DNA of 64,000 bases from Magicicada septendecula (GCA_034769895.1 CM068372.1:379285910-379349909), one strand, 5' to 3'; positions 32,404-43,168 are shown, numbered from the stretch's first letter. The notes: generated by a model not told the origin, from the letters alone. Numbers and translations: made by a program.

Positions 32404-32656
32404 TTATTAAATTGAGTACCCGGGCTGTTTGGCCGTGGTCGAATGCTAAAATATATAGCAGACGTTTCGGTTATGTACTCTGGTCTCTAACGTGAAACCC
32501 CACGTCAGCGGAAACTCAAATTTTGCACTGATGATGGCCGTCAATGGCACGGCGGAAACGTCTGCTACGGATTTTAGCATTCGACCACGGCCAAACAGCC
32601 CGGGAACTCAATTTAATAACATTGACTCCAACCGTGCAAAGCTACGAAGGTTAAAT
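32404..32656. mobile_element. Hammerhead foldback element (copy 3)
   Basis: Inverted arms about 32404-32470 and 32552-32620 share ATTGAGT, CCCGGGCTGTTTGGCCGTGG, TCGAATGCTAAAAT and GCAGACGTTTC. The right arm on the plus strand has a complete hammerhead core. The left arm keeps only GAAACGTC and its flank. Right of the hairpin lies the one-sided tail CCGTGCAAAGCTACGAAGG (32632-32650). No clean target duplication. Confidence 0.75.
32525..32565 (+). ncRNA. Hammerhead ribozyme motif
   Basis: Stem I strand GCA, core CTGATGA (32528-32534), stem II GCCGT/ACGGC, then GAAACGTC (32555-32562) and stem I strand TGC. ACGT is the palindromic minimal stem III, with C as position 17. Full core consensus. Confidence 0.65.
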
Positions 32657-32999
32657 AATAATCTGTCACTTTACGGATGTCGTACCGAGTGAATTGCGTA
32701 ATATAGGCGTTCTACAATCCGCTAGAAACTGTGTCAGTGTTTGACCTTGAACAAACTGCGCCGGCCGGTGCGGTCTGGAACAGTCCAGATTGTTGACGCA
32801 CGATAAGTGATACGTAATTGTCTTCCCTAGCAGTATTTTAAACACAACAAAGCACAAAAGTATCATGACTTACGACTCAGTAGTTTGGACTACTAATAAA
32901 CACACAAGAACAAAATTAATGGTAGCAGAAAATTAGAAATTAAGTCATTAAGAACAGAATGAATGTGAAAAATTTGATTTTTTAATTTTATCCAAACAA

Positions 33000-33250
33000 A
33001 AAAATTACAACGGTATGGACACACGAAAAGAATGACACAGGAAAGATTGCCAAGTAGAGTTATGGAATGAAGAAGGAAAAGACCACCTATCACCTAGATA
33101 AAAGAAATTCAGACTATGTTGAGGAAACGAGAAATTGAAGATCTTTTGGAGTTCCAAGCAGCAGTGGAAGATGAGAAGTGAATCAGTTCTGTAATCTTTG
33201 GTTCCGGAAAATGTGTAAACATTGTACAGCCGGAAATAATAATATTACAA
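33000..33250 (+). pseudogene. LINE C-terminal fragment
   Basis: Translation gives YGHTKRMTQERLPSRVME and KREIEDLLEF with stops, the end of an RTE-like ORF2. The 3' part (CAGCAGTGGAAGATGAGAA...TTTCCGGAAA) recurs inverted at 52135-52280. Confidence 0.7.
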
Positions 33251-33679
33251 TGAAGTCAAATAAAGTTAGAATAATAATTTCTCCAAATCAAAATTAAATA
33301 AAGCTGATAAGTTATAAGACAGTGGTTTTTTAAGATAAAACTTATAATTTATGTAAGAACGTAAATGTGCTCTGAACATTTTAAACAAGATCACCGGTAC
33401 GAAGGGGGCAAGATGGTAACGTGGGATCGTATGGTACTAATTGAAGTTTAATGCGTGTTGGGCGCTGCTCGCTCCCTCTAGTGTCAGACGGAACGTTTAA
33501 CCCATATCTTACCGATAACTACAGTACGTGCTGCCAACTTACTGTATTTCGAAACTGTAATAATAATTTGTTGAAATTTCTACATTTTTTGAATATGTAG
33601 CCTACATAGAAATTATAACTTTAAACTTTAACAGAGGTGAAAGTCCTTATTTTTGTTGAAATTTAAGGACTGAATTCAC

Positions 33680-33830
33680 TACCACTGAAATTTTATAAGT
33701 CGTGGGCTACAAACTAAGGACATTATCACATTTTTCCGGGCAATTAGGCCGTAGTACAGATTGTCTATGTTTACGCCGAAATGTTTTGTCCGTAACCATG
33801 ACGAACATCTTCAGTGTAACGCAAACACAG
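33680..33830 (-). mobile_element. Single hammerhead unit with tail (copy 4)
   Basis: Not a foldback. On the minus strand, CTGAAGA (33814-33808) is followed by stem II GTTCGT/ACGGAC and then AAAAC (GAAAC with G12 changed, as by CpG decay). A distal stem I, GTTTGCGT (33826-33819) with GCGTAAAC (33776-33769), gives 8 pairs. Downstream come TACTACGGCCTAATTGCCCGG-like tail blocks and CCACGACTTATAAAA, as in copies 3, 5, 7 and 8. An ancestral-looking one-arm form. Confidence 0.6.
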
Positions 33831-34274
33831 ATCACAAACACCTGCAAAAAAATGCAAAGGCTCTTCTGTTCCGCTGAGGCATTTCTATTTATAGATTTTT
33901 ATAGGCGCTAGTCGGCCATTTTTTTGCCAATCACATCACTCTCCTACTTTGACTGGTTTGTTTATTATTAAAAGCCTAAAAGAGTTTTGTTTATTTCAGG
34001 CTTCTAAAGAGAACAATTGATATTTAATTGTTTGTATAAAATTTGGCAATAAAAATAAACGTATTGATCACTTGCCTTAAGGACTTTGGCAAATTCTGTA
34101 CAGACCCTTACCTTTAGTGTTGCAGAACACACACACACACACACACTAAAAACATATTATGAAATGTGCCCGCTATATGATTTTACTTTTAATTCAATAA
34201 AACGGCAACTTTTATACATGAAATTTAATATGTTTGAAATCATTGTATTTTTTGTTGTTACAAAATGTAACTAG

Positions 34275-34490
34275 ACAAAGACGGATGGCGTTGACTGTGG
34301 ACAAGTGTGTTGCAAGATTAATGACGCTCAGCGGGAAAATAGCGTCGCTGTCGCCGACGCTAACTCGAATCCATTCCGACACACCGCAATCAATTCGAAA
34401 TACTGATGCTACATCTATTTGTGTGACACTGTTCTTGTCGTCTTTGGCGGTGTGATGACATCAGTCTGAAACGAATTTATTTAAACGGTA
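34275..34490 (+). repeat. Dispersed repeat family R, copy 1
   Basis: Shares GACGGATG, AAGATTAAT, GCTCA...GGG, ACACCGCAA-CAATTC and GACACTGT with 37240-37400 in order and orientation. No coding frame recognised. Confidence 0.65.
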
Positions 34491-34547
34491 CAACGTTAAG
34501 AAATCACATTACTTAGTATAATTTTTCTGTATTTAAATATTTTGCAA

Positions 34548-34549
34548 AT

Positions 34550-34627
<78 letters not shown>
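34548..34627. repeat. (ATC)n microsatellite, LINE tail
   Basis: About 25 uninterrupted ATC units, directly abutting the 3' end of a minus-strand LINE fragment. Confidence 0.95.
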
Positions 34628-35014
34628 TGCAAGGAGTAAACCAAGGATGGCTTGTTCCGGTCTCAAACAGGCAAAGTCTAGAGCTGGTCACTCCAGCGCT
34701 TCCTCGGGCGCCCCACACCTCTCCGTCCCCTCGGCTTATAATTTCATAACTGTTTGGGGACGCGGCAGTCAACCATTCGGCAAAGATGTTGTGCCACCAA
34801 TTCAGCCGATACTGGGCAATTAGTCGAGTATAGTCATAATATTCAGTTCCTGTCGTACATCTGTGTTCCTTCGACGATCGTAGAGCATATACCCTGGCAC
34901 GTGTCTGAGAAATCTCATTTCAGCCGCTTGGGTACGACTGTCCTGGCCTTCCCATTCATTTTTTAGGAATTGGTATAAATTATTGAACTTAAGTAAAACC
35001 AAATTTCCTCGCAT
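34628..35014 (-). pseudogene. LINE 3' fragment
   Basis: Minus strand encodes TQAAEMRFLRHVPGYM and RRRNTDVRQELNI. The 3' region TGTTCCGGTCTCAA-CAGGCAAAG followed by GGTCACTCCA recurs at 57515-57570. Tail is the (ATC)n at 34548. Confidence 0.75.
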
Positions 35015-35864
35015 TCATTTAACATCCATAAACCACTATTACTGTTATTTTACCAATATCTAATGATGTACTTTAAGTGTATAAATTAATTAATTTACTG
35101 CACAATAGAGCGGAGATTTCAGTTAAGAATGTACCGAGGCTACTAGAATTTGGCGAGCAAGCATCCTCCAAGTTCAAATTGATTATGAATTATCTACGTA
35201 CCACGATGTCTAAAAACGCAGAGTGGGCTTAGTGCGCCAAGTATGGGAAATGAAGCTGCTAGTGTTTATTAATGATTTAATAAACACTTTTTTATCTTAC
35301 AATGCATTAAGATCACAAAACTTTCAAACGAAAGAAAACTAAATTAAAATTTCATATTAGACTACTACTGATTTTTTAATATAGTAATGATAAAGGGATA
35401 ATAATTATAAACCATTATTATGATAACATTTATAAAGATAACATTAATATGTTGAGACATTGTTTTGCCTTATAAACACTACAAATTTTTAAATTATGTT
35501 TTTATATTACCTTATAAAATAAGTAATACCTTGAAAAAAGAAAACCATATTTTGTAAAATAAATTATCTTTATATCAGAATATTTTTCTTTAACTCGAAT
35601 GTCAATAGTAGTCCTATAATAAAATTATTGTAAATTATAGACTGGGGCTATAAGCATATGAGAACAAGATTAAGAGGTGAAACAGATTTTTGGATCGTCT
35701 GAAAATATTAGATTAGTTAAAGTGTACGACATAATACTTAATAGAATCATTCACAGTCTTCATGAATTTAAATTTATTAAAACTTTTAATTTTTTCTAGA
35801 TGCATATAAGTATAATAAATGACAAGATTGGTTACTAGTGACCTATCTTATTATCAGTACGTTT
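35015..35864. other. No gene seen
   Basis: AT-rich sequence; no supported feature. Confidence 0.5.
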
Positions 35865-36520
35865 AACACTGATGAAGCCATCTCACTCTCGGTCTTCCTA
35901 CATCTCTTGTACCAAAGGGTCTATATGGAAACGCAACCTTAGGTAGTCGTCCATCATCCATTCTGTCCAGATGCTGTAACCATCCCCTCCGATATATCTG
36001 AATTTTATCATTTATGGAGAATACCTGTAGCTCTTCTCGAATATCCTCATTGCGCAAACGATTCTGTGTCGTGCAATCCTTTGTTGTTCTCAGAAATTTC
36101 ATTTCCGAAGTTTGAATGTAATTTTTAATCTTCTTTGTAGGAACCCATGTTCCACATTTATATAGTAAAACAGGCACTGTCATTGTTTTACAAAATTTTA
36201 AGCCTTACCTCTTTCCTTGTCTTTTGCTCAACGTTCTACGTATGAAGCCACACATCATGTGAAACCTCGGTATTTTTGTAGTGACATCTCGGCCTGTGTC
36301 ATTCCTAATACTGATAGTGCAACCCAGGTAATTGAAGTCAGAGAATTGTTCCAAACCTTTTCCCTCAAGAAAAATTTTTTATCTGATTGAAAACTTCCCC
36401 CAAAAAGCAATGGTTTTTGTTTTCCGCTTAGACATTTGAAAATCATACTGTTTACAAATACTGCAACTCATCCTCTGTTTTCTGTATTAAGACTGCATCG
36501 TCAGCGTACAATATCAAAAA
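35865..36520 (-). pseudogene. RTE-like LINE C-terminal fragment, best preserved of its kind
   Basis: Minus strand 36183-35863 is open for 106 codons: VLLYKCGTWVPTKK, SEMKFLRTTKDC, RLRNEDIREELQVF, DKIQIYRRGWLQHLDRM and RDVGRPRVRW. This is the classical post-RT tail of RTE-like ORF2. Upstream (36200-36520) there are further broken blocks reading KRKTKTIAF-like and DDAV-like, including the region before the RT C-terminus. 5' truncated. Confidence 0.82.
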
Positions 36521-36786
36521 CATAAAGGTACTAAATAAGAAATCAAAATATTAATTGAAATAAAAGTTATATATTATTAATTGAGTTACATCGTACAAGG
36601 AAGGGTGGTTATTGTGTTTACAATGAGAGCTATAAGGAGGGGTTAGTATTCAAGAGGGAACGAAAGCATGAACTGTGTAATAGAGGAGGTAATAGAGGGG
36701 GTAATAAAAGGAGTAATAGAGGGGGCCGCAAAGGATATCTGGGGAGGGAAAAGGACCAGGGAAAAGTGCTACGCCACTAATCCGTT

Positions 36787-37090
36787 TCTTAGGTTGTCAC
36801 GGCCGGCGTCATAAATATTCAAATTATTATTCGGTGCGTTAAGGCCGTGGTCTACTATGATTCTCATGCTGATCGATGTTGATGTTATAATCAGACGTTT
36901 CGGCATCAGCTCAGTACCGTGGTTTACTGACGCACGTCTTGTCAGTCGGACCAAAAACCTTTCGCTAAAGATGCCCTCCAGAGGTAAGACCGAAACAACT
37001 GATTATAACATCAACACCTAACAACTTGAGAATTTTAGTAGACCACGGCCTTAACGCACCGAATAATAGTTTGAATAATTAGTTACACGA
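36787..37090. mobile_element. Hammerhead foldback element, decayed (copy 5)
   Basis: Arms about 36814-36905 and 36985-37080 share CGGTGCGTTAAGGCCGTGG, TCTACTA, GATGTTATAATCAG and GTTTCGG (inverted). The minus-strand left core reads CTGAGCTGATGCCGAAACGTC and the plus-strand right core reads CTAAAGA, a stem, then GAAAC, so both have lost core bases. A one-sided tail at the left (inverted CCGGCCGTGACAACCTAAG, 36790-36808) matches copies 7 and 8. Confidence 0.65.
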
Positions 37091-37239
37091 CTGTTTAAAA
37101 TTTTCACAGTCTCGTAATCTTAACCTCTTATAAACATAAATGGTCACATTTTTCACATGTTTTGTTTTTACTCGACATTTAGGAAAAGTATCGTTGTATC
37201 CGTTAAATCTTCTGAGATTTTTGTTTGTCACGAATGCGC

Positions 37240-37565
37240 GAAAGGCAACGACGGATGCGGGAAAGCGTTAGAAGATTAATTGTGCTCACAGGGGGGAAGA
37301 TACGCCGACTCACGTCTGTCAGCACACCGCAAACAATTCCAGATATATCCAAAAGTTGTATCTCTTTGCACGACACTGTCGTTTTTGGTTTTTGACGTCA
37401 GAGTGCCGATCCTTCTACCATTTAATCCTCGTAATAAGAAGTACTAATGAAAATAAAACGATTTATTTTGTGTTATTTTCTTTGAAGAATTAAGTGTATT
37501 TTAGAAGTTTTTAAATAAATAAAGGTTTACTAATAACTACACAAAATTACAATGAGAAGAACCGT
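37240..37565 (+). repeat. Dispersed repeat family R, copy 2
   Basis: Its first half matches 34275-34490. Its second half (GACGTCA-GTGCCGATCCTTCT, ATTTAATCC, AAGTACTAATGAA, AGAAGAAC) matches 38050-38232. The three copies together outline an element over 320 bp long. Confidence 0.7.
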
Positions 37566-37573
37566 GACCCGAT

Positions 37574-38011
37574 CTAGTAGAAGGCCAGAATATTAAACGT
37601 GGCAACACTGGAACCAGCTGATATTTGAGCCCGACTAAACGATCCGTTAATTTATGTATTTCAATAAGTAAATCGTGTCATTTTAATTTCTCGGTTAACA
37701 ACGGTTTTATAATTCTTCATTTTTGCAAATTAAAAGTTTATTATGTTATATTATTTAAGAAATGTAATAATTGACTCATTCATATGATACGCATTCAATA
37801 AATCAAACAAAATTATTTCATTAGGCCTAACACTAATTCACTAATTTCTTCAACTTAAATGTATTGTTCTAAGTGCGCACAGAGGCTACTCATGATATTA
37901 GTAATGCTATGAAATTAAATCAAAATATATTCACTTTAGCTGTTTTATTACACTATGCTTATAGGCTTCAGACGCAACGTTGCCACGTTGAATATTCCAG
38001 CCTTCTACTAG
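37574..38011. repeat. Element with about 35-bp terminal inverted repeats
   Basis: CTAGTAGAAGGC(CA/TGG)AATATT-AACGTGGCAAC at 37574-37608 recurs inverted at 37974-38011. The interior is non-coding and AT-rich. The outer CTAG is palindromic, so the exact target duplication (TA or CTAG) cannot be told. A MITE of the Tc1/mariner type is possible. Confidence 0.7.
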
Positions 38012-38049
38012 AGCCGGCCATGGAAGAATGTAAATGGTAAAATTATGGG

Positions 38050-38232
38050 AATGACGTCATGGTGCCGATCCTTCTTCTCCACTATTATTTAATCCATGTA
38101 ATGAAAAGTACTAATGAAGGCAAGACGATCTAAATGTATGTTTCTTTTCCAACTATGTGTATCATACAAAATTTTAAATCACTAAATATTTACTAATAAA
38201 ATGCACAAAAAATCACAATTAGAAGAACGTAA
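38050..38232 (+). repeat. Dispersed repeat family R, copy 3
   Basis: Matches the second half of 37240-37565. The TIR element lies between the two copies. Confidence 0.7.
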
Positions 38233-38880
38233 GTGGTAGTGAAATTAACATAACATTAAGTACTGGCGATGTGCTTCTTATTATTATTATAGTTTCCTGC
38301 TAGAAACAGGCAAATTATGCTATAGAGATTAATTATTCACCAAGTATTGAGATTTCCTGCAGGGAAATTGGAACAAGCTGTTGTTGTGTTTGCACACCAA
38401 AGTCGTTACTCATGTTAACAAAGTTATTGCTGCAAATTAGGCCGCCTGGCGCCTGGCGCCCCCTGAAGCACAAATAAGCTCAGCTGGCTGAGTTTAATTT
38501 CCTGTGCCCGCAAGGTGAGCTCTGTTTAAGATAGTCCAAAACTCTGTATATTATTTTAGCATATATTCCCCTACGGCTCGTGACTCTCATACCTAATCCT
38601 CGTATGTTATAGTACAAATTCTCCCTCTCTTGTAAAACTGCCTTACGACAACTTTCAACTGGATGCTCTCCATTTTCTTGGTCTTGTGCATTCGTCGTCA
38701 TTTGTCTATAGCTCCTTCCGTTTCTGAAGCAAACATATATTCCAACCTTTCTTCTTCCCCGTCCTCTCTTTCCTTGGACCTTTCACTCTACGGTCTTTAA
38801 TTACAAATAATTTCAGTGATATATATATATCCCAATTAAGATGTTTTCTCTTTCTTATTCCTTTAAGTCGTTTTATTTCT
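38233..38880. other. No gene seen
   Basis: No supported coding frame. A short inverted GGCGCCTGGCGCC-type patch lies near 38445-38460. Confidence 0.45.
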
Positions 38881-39096
38881 CTTCTTCTTCTTCTTCTTCT
38901 TCTTCTTCTTCTTCTTCTTCTTCTTCTTCTTCTTCTTCTTCTTCTTCTTCTTCTTCTTCTTCTTCTTCTTCTTCTTCTTCTTCTTCTTCTTCTTCTTCTT
39001 CCTCCCCCTCCCCCTCTTCTTCTTCATCTTCATTTGCTTCTTCTTCTTCTCCTTCTTCCTCCCCCTCTCCATCTTCTTCTTCTCCTTCTTCTTCTT
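38881..39096. repeat. (TTC)n microsatellite with degenerate end, LINE tail
   Basis: About 40 pure TTC units to 39000, then CTTCC/TCC variants. It abuts the 3' end of a minus-strand LINE fragment. Confidence 0.95.
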
Positions 39097-39800
39097 CACT
39101 ACATGGGTTGTGCTAAAGCCCGTTCCGGCTTAAAAGAGTCTTCCAGGGTCTTCCACGATCTCTCGTCCCCACTAGCCTATATTCAATCGCTTGTTTAGGA
39201 ATACGCGTGTCTACCATGCGTTCCACATGGGAGTTCCAAATTCTACATGCCTGTATTGCTTTAGTCTCTCCAGAACCGACTGACCTTTCCTTATGTCGTC
39301 GTTTCGTAGACGATCTCTCAAACTACATCCCTAATTACTGTTGAAAATTTCATTTCCGAGGTCTGTATTTTTGAAATATATTTTTGCTGGAGAGTCCCCA
39401 TGTTTCACATCCATGCATTACAGTGAGCACAGCCACGACTTTATAAAACTTTAGATGTGTCTCCTGCTGCGTTTTATTCTTCAATAGTCGTCTTATTGTT
39501 CCACAGGTATAACTAAATTTATTTAACTTTCACTCGATATCGTTATCCTTCCTACGTGAGATATCACATCCCAAATAATTAAAATATGATACCTCCTCCA
39601 AAACACTATTATTAATTACAATTTTTGCTCTTACAGGATTCTTTCCAATTTCTTTGCCAATTCTTCATCTTGTTATTGTTATATTCCTTTCCAGCTTAAT
39701 CATATGTCGCTACAACCACATTTCAAACTTCTCCTTGTACGTTTCTTGTTTCTCCTTGATAGTCTACGTTTCACTGCTATATAAACCCACACAGCAAATA
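39097..39800 (-). pseudogene. RTE-like LINE 3' fragment
   Basis: Minus-strand blocks VMHGCETWGLSSKN, SKIQTSEMKFSTV and KTQQETHLKFYKVVAVL in shifting frames, from the same C-terminal region as 31090-31760. At least about 400 bp is recognisable, with more degraded sequence towards 39800. Confidence 0.7.
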
Positions 39801-40502
39801 AAACATTTAGCAAGTATCTTTCTCAAACCATCGGAAGAGCAGTCCTTGTTGCTATGACCAATGCATTTACCTGTTAAAAACGCTCTTACCTATAGACATC
39901 CTTCTTCTGATTTGTACCAAACAGCTGTTATTCCATGTCAACCTATTTCACAGATAATTAAATGACTTTAGCAGATCTACAATTTTACCTTCCAAGAATA
40001 TGTTAATACCTTCCTTTTTGCTCTAGTATTTCGACATCTATCTTTATTCCGACTCTTTTCCACCCGAATATTCTCCACCAGACGTTGTGTCAGTTACCAC
40101 TAACACTGTTTGACCAACAGCGTATTTAATGGTTTTTATTCTTTTTCCTCCCGTTGTAGTCCCTCTTGCTTTCTTTAAGGAATTCTCTGGCACGTTTTCA
40201 GCGCACATATTCAATATTGTTGGTGACAAACACAGAGGCGAATACTTGAGGTGTGCGAAGCACGCCCAGTTCAAATGGGACACTTCAAACACTACAATTC
40301 TTTTAGTTTAGCGATTTCAGTAGGCTTTTCACGCACTCTCAGTGGGCTTGTCTCTACAGGGCAAGTTGATCTGTTATTACCCCCCCCCCCCGGGATGACA
40401 CATGCGTCTCAGCTTGGGCGCGATGATGTGAGCGGAAACTCTCATTTCTGTGACGTTTCAAACATAAGTAGGTCTATAACATACTATATAATTATTAATT
40501 AT

Positions 40503-40900
40503 TTTATTCTTCTTCTCCACATCAAGGTATAGGCTTACAGGCTGTTCTGCCTTCACTGAAGCTATCTCTCTCTTGGTCTACCTATATCTCGCCTTCCGTA
40601 TACGGAATTTCATCTTGGATTCTATCTTTCCTTGTCTTATTTCTAATTTTACTGTGTATTGTATAGTAGTACCACGTATTATTTGAAATCTATTTATTTT
40701 TATATCGATGTCGCTGTCATACTCATAAGTTATATTGCGCCATTGAAAATTGAAATAAGATCAGTTCTTTAGACTGATTGTATGTAATTATCTTAAAACA
40801 TATGGGATTCTTTCCTCTAAAGGCCATAACTTTTGTTGTCTGGGTTGATATTTTAACATTATATTATTTATATATTTGGCTCAAGTAGAAAAGTGCTAAC
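40503..40900 (-). pseudogene. LINE 3' end fragment
   Basis: Starts TTCTTCTCCACATCAAGG and then TCTCTCTTGGTCTACCTATATCTCG, the LINE 3' signature seen at 9425 and 30050. Beyond it are only traces, such as GGCATAACTTTTGTTGTC-type blocks. Confidence 0.55.
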
Positions 40901-41244
40901 TGGAGACCGTTTTCTATTTTTTGCATGTCAACCTAATCATTCGCAAATAACAATGTATTGATACACTGACTGTATATCGGCGTCAATTTAATTCCGCGGT
41001 TTATTTTTTCCTTCCATTGTCGCACAAAATCGTCTGTATAGTAATATTTCAACATCGTATATTAATAATTATTACATGTTGTATCAAAGAAAACTCGTTT
41101 TGTTATATTGCGTATCTATACTTTGCGTAAACAACATAAGTCTATAAATCCTTAAATTCGTAGTGACCGTGAATCAATGAATTTTTCGGGTGAAGGGTTT
41201 GTGAGGATCGGTCAAAAATATAACACAAATTTTAACTTATTTGT

Positions 41245-41282
41245 GTCACCGTTTCGACAACGTTTATTGTCATCATCAGGAC
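41245..41282 (-). ncRNA. Hammerhead ribozyme motif, left arm
   Basis: Minus strand: stem I GTC (41282-41280), CTGATGA (41279-41273), stem II GACAA/TTGTC, GAAAC (41255-41251), GGT, then stem I GAC. The ACGT palindrome reads ACGG here. Confidence 0.55.
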
Positions 41283-41514
41283 CTGTGTATGAATAAAGAA
41301 AAAATTTAAAACACAACAGAACAATTATTTGAATGAACGTGTTTGTGTATGTGAGTGTGAGTGCGTGTGTGCGCGCGCAAGGTGCGTGCGTATGCGTGTA
41401 TCATTGTATATGTGAACGAGTTGAGATAGTTTGTTTTACATCATCAACACGCAAACATAACACACACATCAACATACACAACATTATACAACGTACACAT
41501 CATCAACATACACA

Positions 41515-41553
41515 GGGCCTGATGATGATAATAAACATTGTCGAAACGTCGAC
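41515..41553 (+). ncRNA. Hammerhead ribozyme motif, right arm
   Basis: CTGATGA (41519-41525), stem II GATAAT/ATTGTC with AAAC loop, GAAACGTC (41543-41550), GAC. Stem I is weakened by GGGC in place of GGTC upstream. Confidence 0.6.
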
Positions 41554-41887
41554 ACAAATAAGTTAAGATTTGTGTTGTATTTCTGACCGATCCTCACAAA
41601 CCCTTCACCCCCAAAAAATAAGCCTATAAAACAAAATTATCAGGGTCGATTATAGACCAAAGCTGACAAATTACTTTTACGAAGTGATTAAGCTGTGGAC
41701 TGCTGCATATTACACGACAGTACATACTTCACTTAAATTCAGCAGATGCCGCTGGACAAACAACATGCTTGTGTAACGCCTGGACCAATACTTATCTCTT
41801 ACGCTTTTCCTATTTTATCTTCACTACTTTCTGTACTAATCATAAACTAAGCTTAAATTTATAATTACAAGAAATCAAGTTTCTCTA

Positions 41888-42339
41888 TGTTTAAACTTTG
41901 TACTGGTTTATCAGCTGTAAGCGGTCTACTACCGCTATACGGCACGCGCGGATGACGTCACGCGCTTATCAAACGCTGCAGCCGGCTACAGGCAAGTTCA
42001 GTTCAGTTTCTAATACGGCTCCGAGCGCAACTCTCGTAAAACACTTCTCTTCCAGCCGCGGCTTCTGGATATTTTTTGTCATGCATTCATAAGATTTCGT
42101 CTAATTCATTTACCTACGTCCATATACAATGGACCACGATTTTATTCAAAATTAATTTCGGGCGTTATTGCCACAAATGCATCCGCACGTGCCGATCGTA
42201 ACTAACAATCCAAATTATTCAATAAACGCATGTTCAATATCTTCAATACAGTCCATTTCTTTCTAACATACAATCCAGCCTTCCTCATTAGCGTCTTTGG
42301 AATAACTCACGATTCTTCAAGAGCTTCCAAACCGCAACA
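41888..42339 (+). repeat. 5' LTR of BEL/Pao element
   Basis: 452 bp, TG...CA ends. Contains an arthropod-type initiator TTCAGTTCAGTTTC near 41998. Nearly identical to 49017-49470. Confidence 0.95.
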
Positions 42340-42505
42340 TTTTGGTCCAACCGGGCAGGATTTCATATTTTCGGGCCCAAAAACGACATCATTTTTGGTC
42401 CCACCGAACAGGATTTCATAATTTTGGCCCAAAAACGAAAACGTTTTTGGTCACCACGGGACGGATTGCTCATGTTTGGGTCCACAAGCGACAGCATTTC
42501 TTATA
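42340..42505 (+). repeat. Leader repeats with primer-site-like sequence, about 52-bp unit
   Basis: TGGTCC(A/C)ACCG---AGGATTTCAT followed by TTGGCCCAAAAACGA occurs with period 52-53 from 42343, 42396 and 42448, then a partial unit near 42477. The first unit starts 3 bases after the LTR, where the primer-binding site belongs. Units 2 and 3 are close copies. The matching tRNA was not assigned. Confidence 0.7.
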
Positions 42506-43168
42506 CGCATCATTTCTGGAACAACCGATCTGAATTTAATCACGCCCTACGGGCATCATTCTTGTCCTGAGCGACACCATTGTTCTGAATCACGTCGCAG
42601 TCATCTCGACAAGATTCGGCCAAGCAGTGGACCAGAGACGACGGGACAAAGCAGGACAACATTTGCGAGGTCATTAAAAAAGATTCCACAGCTTTAATCG
42701 ATGGAGGGTACAACATGAGGCATCGGCTGACCAGCAGAGACAGGAGGTGTAGCAGCTCCAAACGGGATCGAAGCCAGCTTCATCACGAATGGATCGACGG
42801 CCACGTGACTATAAACTTTACTTATATTTGACGTTTAATAATATTTCATTTTAGTGGTTATTTTTTAACACATTTGTATAAACATACACCTCATTACACA
42901 ATACAAATTAATAAATGGTTGGCAGCTCATTATCAGTTAAAACTTTAAAGATAAAGATATACTTTGTTACCATTTAGATTCATAATTTCAATAATTTAAC
43001 TGCCAACAAAGCTTGATTAGTTAGAGAGAGTAAGTTTATATTCTAAACAACGATCGCTAGCTACCGAAACGTATTTAAACTCATTTAAAATTAAGTTTGT
43101 GGTTCACATGCTCTATGCTCAATTTATTTCTAAATATTTTTCCTTTCTTTTTATTTTAAATTATAATA
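42506..43168 (+). other. BEL/Pao leader, non-coding
   Basis: No convincing frame between the leader repeats and the gag ATG. Short frames in 42540-42760 do not match BEL proteins. Confidence 0.5.

Larger units (their letters stand above)
41138..41635. mobile_element. Hammerhead foldback element, both cores intact-looking (copy 6)
   Basis: Arms about 41179-41289 and 41509-41621 (GGGTGAAGGGTTTGTGAGGA outer block) with a spacer of about 220 bp. Each arm carries a hammerhead core facing outward. An asymmetric tail lies at the left (41149-41178, inverted CTACGAATTTAAGG). Possible imperfect target duplication AAGYCTATAAA at 41138-41148 and 41620-41630. Confidence 0.75.

Noticed and set aside
34542..34823. 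Open frame starting with poly-Ser
   Set aside because: Translation of (ATC)n and antisense LINE sequence.
38841..39116. Long poly-Ser or poly-Lys open frames
   Set aside because: They are only translations of the (TTC)n repeat.
40440..40470. GACGTTTCAAAC as an inverted hammerhead 3' half
   Set aside because: No CTGANGA and stem II on its 5' side.
43060..43085. ACCGAAACGTATTTAAAC as a hammerhead trace
   Set aside because: Lies in the BEL leader, with no upstream core or stem II.
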